Assembly: GCA_963969365.1 (NCBI GenBank)
Contig: OZ017754.1
Location: 2,480,001-2,544,000, forward strand
Direction: 5' to 3'
Length of the DNA: 64,000 nt
From: Asterochloris sp. CNOR1
Taxonomy: Eukaryota; Chlorophyta; Trebouxiophyceae; Trebouxiales; Trebouxiaceae
Below the pieces are notes generated by a model. That model saw only the letters and a program-made list of their open reading frames with translations, was not told where the DNA came from and did no database searches. Below, piece by piece: positions 12,590 through 24,900 of the stretch; the first letter of the stretch is position 1; every line of letters starts with the position of its first letter. A program made the position numbers and the translations under genes.

Positions 12590-13616
12590 ACGTCACTTTC
12601 CCACAACTTGAGACACTGAGGCCAAGCAGTGCCCGACACCTGCCACCCAGTCCTGCTTGCCGCAGAGGATGCTTGCAGCTGACATGGCAACGTGGGTTGA
12701 TGCTAACAGCTGAAAGGCCAAAAAGTCAGCTGTAAGATTTGGCCCAGATCTCCAACAGCAATACATGGCGGCAATATGGTGCAGTGACACACGGCAGCTT
12801 GGTGCAAACTGCATCAGCCACCAGGAAGGGGACCTACCACCACATGCATGAAGGACTTTTTGAGAGAGACAGTGCTTTAGTTCAAGTTGCTCACCACTCT
12901 GCAGCAGGAAGCGCCTTGAAGAGTCGGCTGCAGCACAGAGCAGCGCATTTGTGAGGCCCCTATGCATGCGGAATCTGTGGTTTCTGGTGCCGATGCAGCA
13001 ATCAGCAAAACACACAGGCTTCATCCAGTGATGAGGCGGATCATGAACGTCAGACACACACAGTCTGTGTGTGTGCAGCGGCACAGCACCGGCTGCTTCA
13101 AACGAAGGCATCAGCTGCTGTGCCCAGGATTCTGCGTGAAAGAAATCTGTGTACTGCTTGCATTCGAGTGTTGCTAGGAAGTGCACTAGGCAAGGCCACC
13201 CAGGAGGGCGCTGGCGGCTGACCACATGAGCCTTCAAAGACACATCTAGCTCGATGCAGCTGAACTCACTTGTAAACTTGAGCAGGAAGCGCTCCTGAGA
13301 GCTGGCTGCAGGGCAGAGCAGCAAACTTGTGAGGGTCACGCGGGATGAGGAATCAAGTCATAGTTGGAGAAAGATGATGTAAGAAGGCAGATCAATGAGC
13401 ATCGAGCTGCAACAGGTACAGCATTGTGTTGGGGGGCTAGGCAAAGCCTGGCAAACAACTTGGCATTGGCAAAATATCCCTCAGATTTCTTCCATCACAA
13501 AGGGGAAAGATTCTGCAAAGGCAGCCACGTGCAGGAACAACTCCAGGCTCACCTGTGGCGGTGTGCAGGGGAGCTGCCAGCAGGCAGAGGCCAAGGAGGA
13601 TGCTCAGCAGATTCAT
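8189..13616 (-). CDS. Secreted Asn/Ala-rich cysteine-containing protein, copy B (15 exons)
   Basis: Tandem paralogue of the gene at 52-5499, with identical exon layout and phases. Exons in transcript order: 13553-13616, 13270-13305, 12895-12927, 12292-12333, 12037-12078, 11733-11786, 11388-11435, 11047-11094, 10714-10761, 10382-10429, 9807-10048, 9525-9638, 9123-9317, 8741-8882, 8189-8463. It also predicts 476 residues. Differences from copy A that I can see: MNLL instead of MNRL at the start, LLKFT instead of SLKPA in exon 2, Gly for Ser at the start of the eighth exon, Phe for Thr in exon 11 and Thr for Ile near the C-terminus. Exons 4-15 are nearly identical to A while exons 1-3 and their introns have diverged, which fits gene conversion of the 3' part. 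Role unknown: a secreted, heavily N-glycosylated protein is inferred from the signal peptide and repeated N-X-T sequons. Confidence 0.8.
10357..12556 (-). repeat. ~330-bp tandem repeat array carrying seven mini-exons (copy B)
   Basis: This is the counterpart of the array at 2220-4420, with the same number and order of units. Exons are at 10382-10429, 10714-10761, 11047-11094, 11388-11435, 11733-11786, 12037-12078 and 12292-12333. Identical unit order and near-identical sequence mean the array existed before the last homogenisation of the two loci. Confidence 0.85.
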
Positions 13617-15910
13617 GGCGCTCGCACTGGTCGAGGGGCTGGACAAGGGATGGATGTACGGCCTCTCGAGCTGCAGGCACACCAAATGCCTCGGAAGCCT
13701 TGGCGAATGGAGTTGGGACAGCAGCTGAGCGAAATGTGCAATGCTGGAGCATTTCGGAGGGTTGTCAAAGAAAGACAATGGAATTCAAGATTGCTTGAAG
13801 CCCCGTATCAGTTGAGGTTTTGCTGTGGTTCCATTCGAGAATGCTGCCCTGCTGCCAGGGGGTGCTCCATGCAAGTCAGCTGAACTTGACTGCGGCATTC
13901 TGGATCCTGATGCTGTCAATTTTCAGAGCAGCAGATGCGCCAGCGATCTGCAGGGCGCTACCAGCTGTCCCTGCTTGGTGGCAGTCATGCAGACGGCATG
14001 CTGGCATCAATGCCTGGGCGTGCCAGATGACATCACCCTAGAAGGACAACGAGACCAGGTGTAAGACTGACAATGCACATGTCATGAATTTCCTCCATTC
14101 ACAGAAAAAGACCTTGCTACAACTACTGCCGGCAGTCTTTCAGGCCTGTCCAGAGCCAGGGACCTGGCCTGCAGCTCCTAATGCCAGCTCAGAAGGCTGC
14201 TGACACAGCAGACCCCTGCGAGGAGCTGCTGGGCTGCCAGCCAGCAGTAATGCCTGAGGCAATGCTGCAGCTGCAATTGTGGTTAGATGCCCCTGGCCAT
14301 GTGCCGCAGGGCGTGCCGCCAGAGTTGGCAAGGTTTAGCAAGGCCAACAGCAGCCTGAAGGATGCAAAGGCGAACGGGGCTGCTGACATCCCTGCCGAGC
14401 TGCTCAATGCGGGGGTGATTGTCATGGCAAAGAGTTGCCCTTGACGTCAAGTGATCTTTCACATTGCAGAAGGACAGGGGCATGCGCCTGATTGAAATTC
14501 AAAGTTGAATAACATGTAATTCTGCTGATCAACTCCAAGTGGACGTCATGCAGATCTGCAGTCCGTCACGTAACATTGGATGACTCTTTGAGCAAAATGA
14601 AGGCTGACATCTGAGCTACTCAAATGAGAGGCTGAAGGTACAGCTACACACCCTGCTCAGTCTCATCGTTGACGCCCCCACAGCTTGAAGCGGCCCTTAG
14701 GAGGGTTTGCATCCTTGCTGTCTGTTGCTTGTGACACCGTTGGCCCAGCGACCCTGACAACAGCTGGCTGCGCTGTCGTCAGGCCAGACCCTGCTGCCAC
14801 AGGATTGCCACGTTCTTCTTCAGTTCCCTCCACATCAGATGCAGATTCCTCACCAGACGAAGTGCCGGCGCTGCTGCCAGAGGCTGCTGAGGCAGCTGGA
14901 ATTGAATCTGCGACTTCTGGCTTGGCAGCGGCCTCTGGGCCCTTGCCTGCCACTGCTGCAGAGGGGGCAATGGCTGCTGGCGGCTCCTGTGCCATAGCTG
15001 CGCCGTCATCGCCAGCTGTGATAGCCTCTGCAACAGTTGCCTGCACATCCTCTGCCGTGCCAGCCGACTTCTGCACTATGCTAGAAAGGGCTGCACCCAT
15101 GGCGGCAACCTCCTGTGAGGCTTCAGGCTGCTGCAGCTGAGCCTGCTCAGTGCCCTGCTGGCGGCCCCCCTGTCGGATGCTGCTGCTGCCACTGCTGCTG
15201 TGTCGAAGGGCCTGCAGCGCCTGCTGCCGCCGAGCAGAGGAAGCACCTGCGCACGGCCATAAGAAGCTCTGTATTCAGCTGCTCTAACACATACTGTGAC
15301 CAGCGGTATTGTGTGTAATGATATTTCTGTTGTTGCGAGCTGCAGGCCTGCATGGCGCAGGAGGTGTTGGCAAAGAGACAGAACTTTTTTAGCATTGATG
15401 CTCAACCACACAAGCCAACCTTGTGCACAGCATTCAGGTGTGTGACATTTTGCTTGCCCAGCCATCCCAGACTACCTGAACCTCAAGAAGGTTGCCTGGG
15501 CTTACATATTTTGATCCCAAAGCAGTTGTTTGTTGCCGAATTGTGATGGAACAGCTGCACCTGTCTGACCTGCATGCACAACCTTCGCAGAGCACCTTGC
15601 CCATGTACCCACCTGTTACTTCACAGTCTGGAACGCACCTGGCGCATGCACACTTTTGGACTTATGGCAGTGAGGCAGGTGCTTCTGTGACATGCCCCTG
15701 GACTCAGCTGATGCTCCTGGCATTGCTTGCGCACGATCCAGACCTCACAACACCCACCCACCTGGGATCCCTTGTGGTGCTTGCTAGATCTGCTTCAACT
15801 AGCCTGTGCAAGCTCCATAAACTGCTGAGTGTCTGTAGCTCAACTCACCCGGTTAGCGATGGCTGCTGCACATCTTACACATCCTGCCAATCGAGCATCA
15901 AACCCAATCC
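12590..15910. repeat. Diverged extension of the ~8.1-kb duplication, right copy
   Basis: Partner of 4454-7760. The last matching patch (about 15420-15900) lies inside the last intron of the C2/coiled-coil gene. The 3' terminal exon of that gene (14663-15223) interrupts the match, so the duplication is older than, or was broken by, rearrangement at this gene's end. Confidence 0.6.
14181..14444 (+). pseudogene. Non-LTR retrotransposon reverse transcriptase remnant
   Basis: The open segment contains LKDAKANGAADIPAELLNAG followed by a hydrophobic stretch. This resembles the start of the palm region in LINE-type reverse transcriptases, where a K-A-P-G-P/D-G-I-P-A-E-L-L-like motif is typical. No catalytic YADD box or endonuclease domain is seen nearby, so this is a short fossil. 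It sits in the duplicated 5' flank of the secreted-protein gene B. The call is a motif-level judgement only. Confidence 0.4.
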
Positions 15911-18900
15911 GCCAGCATCATGCTGACCTGCGCTTAAGAGGAAAGCTTGCTGCATGGGCCCCAATACATGTATATTGCGCAGTATGCACCAAGCCTACCC
16001 ACCCACTCATGCTCCCTGGGCGCAGTTGCATTGCTGGTGCCTGCACAAGCCACATTCATGCCATTACCTGCGCTGCGTGGCGGCGCCTGCTGCATGGGCT
16101 CCAGCCTGACCCCTGAGGGGCTGCTGACCAGGCCCTGCCTCCTGGCAGCCTCCGCGCCTGAGCCTGACTGTCCTTCACTCAACATCCCGCCCCAGTCCCT
16201 CTCCCGCCCCTGACCTCTGCTGCTGGCGCCGCCATAGGGAGCTCCATGCTCAGGCAGGGCGGCTGCTATCAGGTCCACGTCTGGCAGGGGGCCCCAACCA
16301 CTTGGGGCGTGCATATTGCCTAAGGAACCGAAGCCGCCCAGCAGCTGAGCATCCTTCTCAGCGATGCGCGTCTTGAGGGTGGCAATCTCACGCGCATACC
16401 TGCATCATCAACACAACTGACATGGCCCGTCGGCACTTTTGCAGGAATAAGGCTTTTGAAGTGAGCAGCTGGGGCCCTTCAGACCATGTGCATCTTGGGG
16501 GTGCCTGTTTCATGCGAACACCTGCATACAGGCAGCCAGTGGGACATAGTTGACTGCTTGCCTCAGCAACTGAGCGAGTTTTCCAGCATTGCAGTGCACT
16601 TTTAGACTGATGTCTGACGTGCATGCAGGGTCGAAGTGTGAGCTTTTCCACAGGTACTTTACAGCTATCTTCTACACTTAGGCTGGTGACCAGTTTACAT
16701 CTGCAGTGAGTAGCTTACAGGCAAAGCGGGGCACTGCAATACATACTGCTTGAGGCTGGCAACTGGCATTTGCAGCCGTGCTGGACCATTACTGCAGGCA
16801 AAACTTTTGGAGTCAGGCAGCATCACCTGCTGGCAGTGCATGCGGTGGCGACATCGAGGCTGCACCTGTTCACAAGCGCTGAAGCACAGGCAGCTTACCT
16901 TTTAGTGACATCAATGAGCTCGTTCTGGGCAGCTGCTGCAGATGTCTCTGCTTTCTCAGCACGCATGGTGGCTGCCATGCGGTCAGAGTCATAGTCTCCA
17001 GCAATGCTGCAGGAGCAGCGCATGAGGCTCAGCCTGAGATACATCTGAACAAGCAGGGGGCACCTATGTGCTGTTCAGTGCAAGGCATTGCGCAATGCAC
17101 AAACAGCAACGTCAGACAGAGCACGTTGTTGTCCACCGTGAGGTCCTTGAAGCACAGCACAGCCACAAGGCGTACTGCCAAGGCCCCAGCTGGCATGCAG
17201 CAATGCAGCTTTTTCTGACTGGGCTGCAGGACATCCTTTACAAGTGCGCCCCACAAGAACATTGCATTTGAAGCACAGCACATGGAGCTGGGACTCACTG
17301 CCGGGCATTGGCTTCTGCGTTGCGCGCTGCCTCGAGCTGGGATCGCAGGGATTCCAGTTCCAGGGCCAGGGCAGCCACCTGAGCTTCATGCACGGCCCCT
17401 GTCTGAGCCGCAGCAGCCTCCTGGATGGCCAACTCGGCCACTCTGGCTGCCCTGCACAAGGATGCAATACTTCAATTTTAGGCCTGAAGTCCAGTACCCC
17501 GCTCCTTGACAGCAGCCCCTTTTTGGACAGTCTCTGAAACAGCTGCCCTGCAGCGGCAAACATAGCTTTGGTAGAGTTCGGCCCCCTGTTGTTTGGCTTC
17601 TGCCCCCTGCACAGCACTCCCAGCCGCCCTGATTGCCCTGCACAGAGGAGACTCAACTGAAGCAAAAAGCTCAGCACATGATATTTGCCGTACTTGGAGG
17701 AATGCCTGTGTGCTTTGCCCTCTGCTGCTGAAGCAGCCTGGCGTCTCGGCACGGCCAGACACAGAAGTGTGTCAGCATTGACGTCTTGTCATGGGCTCAT
17801 GTGCTCTGTATCTGTGTTGTTCAGCTCATTGCTGGGAGGATGCTGCTTGCTGGACAGCAGCCTGAGCTGCCCTGACTGCAGCTGCACAGGCAGATGTAAC
17901 ACAGGGCCCCTGGGCATGGCTGCAGCAGCCACACTTGCTGTGAGTCCAGCCCAGCACTGCACTTGTGGAGAGTCCTGAGTCACACCAAGATGCCCTATGC
18001 TGATTGCATTCTGCTCACCAGCCGCACCCTGCAGCAGTCAGTGTACTGCACTGATGTCGCTCCCGCTCTTACTCCTTGAAGGCCTGTCGATGTGTGCTCC
18101 TGCACCGTCCTCAGGCTCAGAGAGACACACTCCATCACCCAAGCCACAGGAAAGCCCAGATTGTGGGAGTCCTCCCTGACTACCCCTGCCTCCTCCTCTC
18201 TCTGTAACTAATCTCACATTGTTTGCAGCATCCTCCCTAGACGCAACCCTCTTTGCCCACAGCGCTGCAACCACGCCGCAGTGTTCCATTCTGACAGCCT
18301 GCACCTTCATATTCACTCAGCTGCTTGCCGATGCAACAGGCGCTCAGCACAAAGCTGTCAACCCAACATGTTCTGCCTTCCCAGCCCCTGCCTCTACCAT
18401 TCCCACCTGGCTTCCTCCATGTCAGTCGCCCTCTGTGCCCGCAGTGCCTCCAGCTCGGCGCTGCGCTCCAGCCTGACAGCCTCAACCTCAGCGTGCTTCT
18501 CGGCCCGCACCCGCTCTGTCTCCACAAACTTTGCCTCCCGCAGTGCCTCCAGCTCGGCCGATAGCTGGGACCGCACACGCTCCACATCAGCGCTGGCCTG
18601 AGTGCGGATGGCATCGACATCCCTGGCAGTCTGCTCCCTACATGTGCAGCAGAGCGTTTTCACAAACTGGAGACCTACATGCAGATCACAGCCAAGCCAT
18701 TGGCTGCCTGCGCAATGCTGGGGTGGGTGTCTGCGGGAGCATGTGCTGCACTCCACCAACAACCTGAACACCCCGGACCGCCTACTTCCTGAACAGGAAG
18801 GGCTGACCGGCCATGAAGGCTGACCTCGTTGCGGCACCTACTGCAGGCAAGTTGTGCAAGGCACCTGCTGATCTGCCAGAGCTGCAGCTTCCTTGGCCAC

Positions 18901-21900
18901 CAGCTGGCAAAGGGTTGTGAGTGCGGGTCGTTGTGCCTTTGCAGCACAATGTTGCAGCGCAGCACTGCTACCACAGACTGCTCAATCTGAAGGTGCTCCC
19001 AGCTGCAGCTGGGGCCCACCAGATATTGTCCTTGCACGCAGGTAGCTGTCCGCTGCCACATGCGCTGAAGTCTTGTGGCTGCCTGTGCGACCATGGCAGC
19101 TTTCAATCCATCCAGCAGGCCCCTGTGGCCCTTGGCCCCTCTGGCCTCCTCCTTCCTTTTTGAGGCTGCAGCTGTGTCTGTGCAGCTGGCTCCGTGACAT
19201 CTGGCTCTGGCATAATCTGGTGCATCACCACAAGACAGCAGCCGGTGAAGTGCCGCCGCTGAGCCCCACCTGGCTGTCTGCATGATGCAGGCTAATCTCT
19301 GCAGCCGTCCAATCCTTCAGCAACCAAACCTGCTCTTCATGCATTGATCACCCTGCCCCACCTGGCTTCCTGCACAGTTGCAGCAGTCTGCACACGCATC
19401 ACATCAATCTCTGCAGCCGCCCGGGTGCGTGCCTCATCGCCAACCTCCTGCAGCTGCTTCTGCGCAGCTGCCACCTCCTCTGCTGCTGCCTTCTGGATGC
19501 GCTGGATCTCTTCAAAGCGGCTGTTGCTGAGCAGGCGCTCCAGGTCCTGCTTGGCAGCTTCGGCCTGCAACCCAAATGAAGGGCTGGGCCGGCCAGGTAT
19601 TCCTGCAGGTTTGGCAGGTAGCTGGACAGCAGCAGGGCAAGAGGGCACCCACCCTCACCCTTCTCTCAGCATGCCAAGGAGCCATTTGCAGCTACTGCTG
19701 GAGCAGTGCAGCGGCATCACAGGCACGCTGTGGACACAGCCAAACAACTGTGTCTGCCAGCTGCCTAGACCCTCACCTTGCCCGAGCACCCAGAGAAATG
19801 TCAGAGCACCTGACTGGCAGAAGGCTGAAGCCAAAGGCTGGCTGCTCTTCTCGTGGCGGGCACCATGTACTGGATGCAGCAGCTGGGAGAGGCGCAGTAC
19901 CAAGCGGACGGTCCTGCACTCCTGCCAGCTGCTACACCACAAAGGCTGTGGAGTGTGCAGGCAGCTGCCATGTAGAGCCACTCAGATGCCCTGCTGCAGG
20001 CCAGATCTGCTAGGGAGGGGCAGGCCAGATCTGCTTGGTGACTTTGGCAGCAGCTCACCTCCTGGCGGGCAGCATCTACTCGGTCCTGCGCTTCTACCAG
20101 CTGCTGCTGGTGCCGCTGGGCAGCCACCTCCAGTGCTCGCTTCTCGGTTGAGGCCTTTTTGAGCAGGCGCTCCAGGCGAGCAATGATGGCCTCTTGGGAA
20201 CGCACGGTGCCCTGCAGACGCAGCGCAGCTCCATGAACTGAACATTGAAGGGGATCTGGCACGGGCTGGCCGCATGCTGTGGGGGTCGCAGAAGCTTGCT
20301 GTGGTAATGCCCTGGCAGCGGGTATTGGAGTGATGGCAAGGCGCAATGAGGCATGATTAGATGATGGGGAGCCATTGTCGGAAGGTGAACCTTGCACCGC
20401 CTTCAAGACCCTGCGGGTTGCGGCTACCAGGCGCTGATGCAATACATCCGCCAGAGACGGCATGCAAGCTGGTTGAGGCCCCACTTTATGCTGCACCGGC
20501 GAACAGCTCAAATGGCCGCACACAGATGTGTCAGAGGGGGGCTGCTGCAGCAGCACACCTGCAGCTGCTGCGTCTCCTGAAGGTGGCCCTCCAGCTCCCG
20601 CATCTGCTGCGCCTGCATCAGGTGCGCATCCTGCAGGGACCAACACTAAACAGATTGAAGGCGCAGTGCTGCAAGATTGTGTTGCAGCGAGGCGCCTGCC
20701 CAGTTGGCTTGCAGCAAGTGTGCCGCTATAATTTTGCATAGCAGCATACATGGGATGCAGACAATTGCTCGGGCTCAGGACATCAAGCAAGAACTCTGTC
20801 AGTGTATGCACACCAGCATCCAGCAGCACCCTGCCGCATGTTGTAGCTCGTATCATTGAACTCAGATCCCCTTTGGGCTAGAGACCCTCCATCAATAGCT
20901 GCCGCAGCATGCACACATCGACTGACGCAGAACAGGACCCAGGACTGTGCGCAGACACCAGCATCTGACATCCCTATTGGGCACCTCTGCAGCTCAGAGT
21001 GCCACCCTTACGACCCCTGTGATGGGAGCCCTTTGCGTGCACCTGCTGCAGCAAGCCTGCAGCTGCCAGACCACAGATCATCACTCCAGACAACAGCGCT
21101 TGACAATCAAGGTGCCCAACTGCAGCCTGAAGTGCTGCTTCTGCAGCTCCCTGGCCTGCAGCCCCCGCATGTGCCAACAGATGAACCATAGTTCTGACAG
21201 CAGCGTCTGACACTCCTGAAGCCCACCTGCAGCGAGGAGTGCCACTTCTGCAGCCCCCTGGATTGCAATGCCAACGGTTCATGCACAGACCTGACCGCAC
21301 TGCCTGTCACTCAAGCTCACCTGCAGCTCAGAGTGGCGCTTCTGCAGCTCCTTGGACTGCAGCCCCTCTGTGTGCAGCTGCTGCAGCTTGTGCACCAGCT
21401 CCGCATTGCGGCTCTTCTCGCGGGCAACAGCAGCCAGCGCCTGGAGGGCTCTGTCAGCCAGCTCCCCACGGCTGAGGTCATTCAAATTCTCTAGCTTGGG
21501 CAGCGCCTGCACAGCAATAGCACTCAGACGCAGCATGGGGAAGAACTAAGCCAAGTGTGAGTCCAGAGCAGGCCTATCTGCCAGCTCCCCATGGCTGAGG
21601 TCCCTCAAGTCCTGTAGAATTTTTTCGTCAGCACCTGCCCTGGATGGCGTTAATAAGCATCGGGGTGGCAGTACAGCAGCACTGAGCTGCCAAGCACGCT
21701 TGTGGTCTTGGGAGGGCTCAAGACAAGATGAGCAGGACCCAAGCAGGACGTCAGCTCTTCTCAGCAGCACTGCATCTTTACGCCAGATACTGTTGAGTGC
21801 CCCGCCTGCACAGCCTTGTCTGCCCAGACCAGCTCTATCCCAGTATTGCTGCCCCACCTGCGCACCGGGACCTCTTTGTGCAGCAGCAATCGAAGCTGGC

Positions 21901-24900
21901 GTGACTCATTAGACACAGCAATAAGCCGCCCATCTTGAGGAACTGCCACTCTTGCGCCCCTGAGACGAGTAGCTTTCCAGCTCTCTGTATGCAGCGCAGC
22001 ACAATACTCATGGAGCAGCTCATGCAACAAGCACCCTCCCAGAGCCACCTGCCTTAAGCACCAGTGCTCATCCTGCAGCAGCGGCTACACATCTCAAAAC
22101 GACAGCGAAGTCACAAGGCATGCATTCTGCCAAAAGTGAACGAAATAACAAGATGTTAGCATGGGCAGCTGGCTGCACCCACAATTGACACCCTTGCTGA
22201 AATGTTGGCGCTCGTCCTGCAGCCGCGCATGAGCCTCAGCTAATGACAAGAAAGAGTCCTGTCAAGCGCAGCACTATCCACCCTGACTCGGCAAACACTA
22301 CTCCTGCAGCATCAAGGGTGTCCCCATTCTCTATGTGCACTGCAGCAGCATGCTCATGCAGGACCTAGCAGGACCCAGACGTACAAAAGCCCGCACCTTG
22401 TGAACCTGACGCTCGTCCTGCAGCAGGCGCCGCAGCTGAGCGACGTCCCGCGACAGGGCAGCGGTTCGACCCTCTGCATCCCGCACACGCCAGAGCGCAA
22501 TCTGGGCGCCGGCCTGGGCCCGCAGGGTGCCTGCCTGCAGGGTTTCCAGGACCCCCTCCTTCCTGGCTGTGTCGGCTGCCAGCAGGCACATCAGGCTGTG
22601 GAGCCGAGCGGGGGACATGGCACTGACGCCAGCGTCAGGCCCTGCAGGGTGGAGAGAGGTATGAATGGCAACAGCTGCAGCAAGCTGGCTTGATGGCTTG
22701 GGTGCAAGCATGCCGTGTCTGGCTGGCGGGAACAGAGAGACTTTGAGACAGGCAGCACCAGCAGGATCACAAGGGAGATGAACTGCATGTTTGCCAGCGA
22801 GCCTGCCAGTCTAGTGACTGCACGTGGGAGCAGAGTGTCTCAGAGGGATGCTTTGGTGCTGCGTGGCACCCGACATGCTGAACATCAACAATGATGTAGG
22901 AAAGGGTCGGACACGCTGTAGCCAGTCCGGTGTTGTGTAGTGCTTCAAAGTAAACAGTCCTCACCAGCAGCATCTGCCTCTGCCTCACCCTCCTCCTGGG
23001 CCAGCCTCTGCAGGTGCTGCCGCCAGGCAGCTGCGCTCCACAGGCGTGCCTCTAGCGCAGCCTTCTGCCCAGGCAGCTCAGCTGCAGCAGCCTCTGCCAC
23101 AGCTGTGGGCAGCGCTCGGCCCAAAAATTGTGCCAGCACCTGGGGGGGTGCCAATTGCAGCTCCACGCTGAGCTCTGCTGCCGCGCCCGCTGTGCCAGCT
23201 GCTGCAAGGCTGCTCAGAGGAATGGTCAGGCCTGCCAGCCAAGTGCTACTGCTGGCTGCACTTCCTCCCTGCACAGCCTGCTGCCTGCCCTCTGCAGCGG
23301 CGCCCTTGCCTGGGGCCTGCTGCTTGCCTGCGTCTGAGGCGCTGTTTGAGCCTGACTGGGAACTGTCTGATGACTGAGCAATCTCATTTGAGCCTGAGCC
23401 ATCCTCAGAGCCTTCCCCGTCTGCTGAATGCCTGCTCCCAGCTGCACAGCATGAAATGGCCTGATACAGGGCTTGTTCAGATCAGCTGCAGCTTTGTAGA
23501 GCAGAGCAGAGCAGAGGAGCAGCATGCATGTCAAAGTCAAGACCAGAGCAGAGCCCGGCCCCAGCATTGCTGACCCAGCTACATCTGCAGCCAGGTGTGT
23601 GCAGCTTCATGTTTGACGCCTTCCAAAGGCAGTCAGCTGCCTCATATACCTTCAGATGATCTCTGACTGCCTTCTTCAGCCGCTTTGCCATTGGCAACGG
23701 TCCCGTCTCTCTGCTTTTGAATGGGCATGCCGGGTGCATGCAGCTCCAGCAGCAGCGCTGCCCCGCCTTTGCTCAGTATGTGCTCAGGAGCACGCAACAC
23801 CACCTGCAGGAACAACCACTGCGCATCACGCGATGCCTTCTCCAGAAATCACAGCAGGTGCAGCTGTGGTAACCTGGGCTCCTTTGGTCCACAATATGCT
23901 GAGATGCGCAAGCAGGTCTCCTTGCTGGTGCACTCAACCCTAGCAGCAGCACATACATGCGCGAGCGGCACAGATCGACACAGCACAGCACATGAGGGTA
24001 CCATCTCACAACAACAACCACCTGCCAACTTCAGCCTTACTGATCTGTCAGCGCTCACCGACGGCATGCCGGCTGGCCAGGTTCCTGAGCGGCACAGGGC
24101 AGTCGCACACTCTTGCTGGCCCGCATTGACAGCTGCTATGGCGGCTGACACTGACTTGGGCGCAGCTGCATCGACCTCTGGAAGCTCCAGGGAGGCAGTG
24201 CTCATCTCAGCGGGCATGCTGCCCACTATGCGCCAGCAGGTCTGCACATCCGCTGACCTGCAGCCAAAGATGCAATGTCAGTTGCCAGCTCTTATACAGC
24301 TGGCTGCTACCAAAGCTCCTGCATCCTTTACATTGAGGCGAAGCACATGACAAGAGCGGGCAGTGCTTACCTGAGCGCCTCAGGCAGCCTGGCAAAGGCT
24401 GCGTCTAGCAGTAGCTGCTTGCTGCCATCCTTAGCAGGCAGCCCCTGCAGCTGCTGCTTTGCGCTCGCCAGCCAGCGCAGGCAGATGTGCAGCGTGGGGC
24501 GCAGGGTTTCCTGAGCACTGCCCCCCACAGCGATCCTCATGTTGTAGAAGCGCCCATGCACCAGCTGCTTCACAGGGATGGTGCACCTGCAGCATGGCGG
24601 CGGGACCACTTTCAACATGTGAGCGTGGGGAATGGACAGATGTCCATGCAGCAGCTGCTTGAAGGCAATGATGCACCTGCAGCAGCACAGCTTCTGTGAG
24701 TAGCTACGCTCAATAGTAGGTGCATCACTGCTGTGAGTAGACTCATGTGGTCAGTGTGCAAGAGCAGCACACAGCCTCCAAATGAGCATGCCCTCCAGAT
24801 GTCCACCTGATCGTGGCTGCCTCTGTTTCAGCACTTCTGATCAAGTGTGCTGGTTTCATATGCATGAGGCGCAGGCAACGCTTGCTGTGCCCAGGAGGGC

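Noticed and set aside
12593-13339. 248-codon minus-strand gene, more open than its left-hand counterpart
   Set aside because: It covers exons 2 and 3 of copy B and intron between them; the same region in copy A is broken, so it is not a conserved frame.
52-15910. CRISPR-like array from regularly spaced repeats
   Set aside because: Units are ~330 bp, contain exons with splice sites and lack short identical repeats with unique spacers; the genome is eukaryotic.
19344-20162. Plus-strand open frame of 272 codons
   Set aside because: It overlaps coiled-coil exons on the minus strand and has no recognisable domain; its length reflects GC-rich composition.
19801-20856. Minus-strand open frame of 351 codons
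   Set aside because: Only short parts (about 20058-20213 and 20558-20634) look like coiled-coil exons with splice sites; the rest is intron read through.
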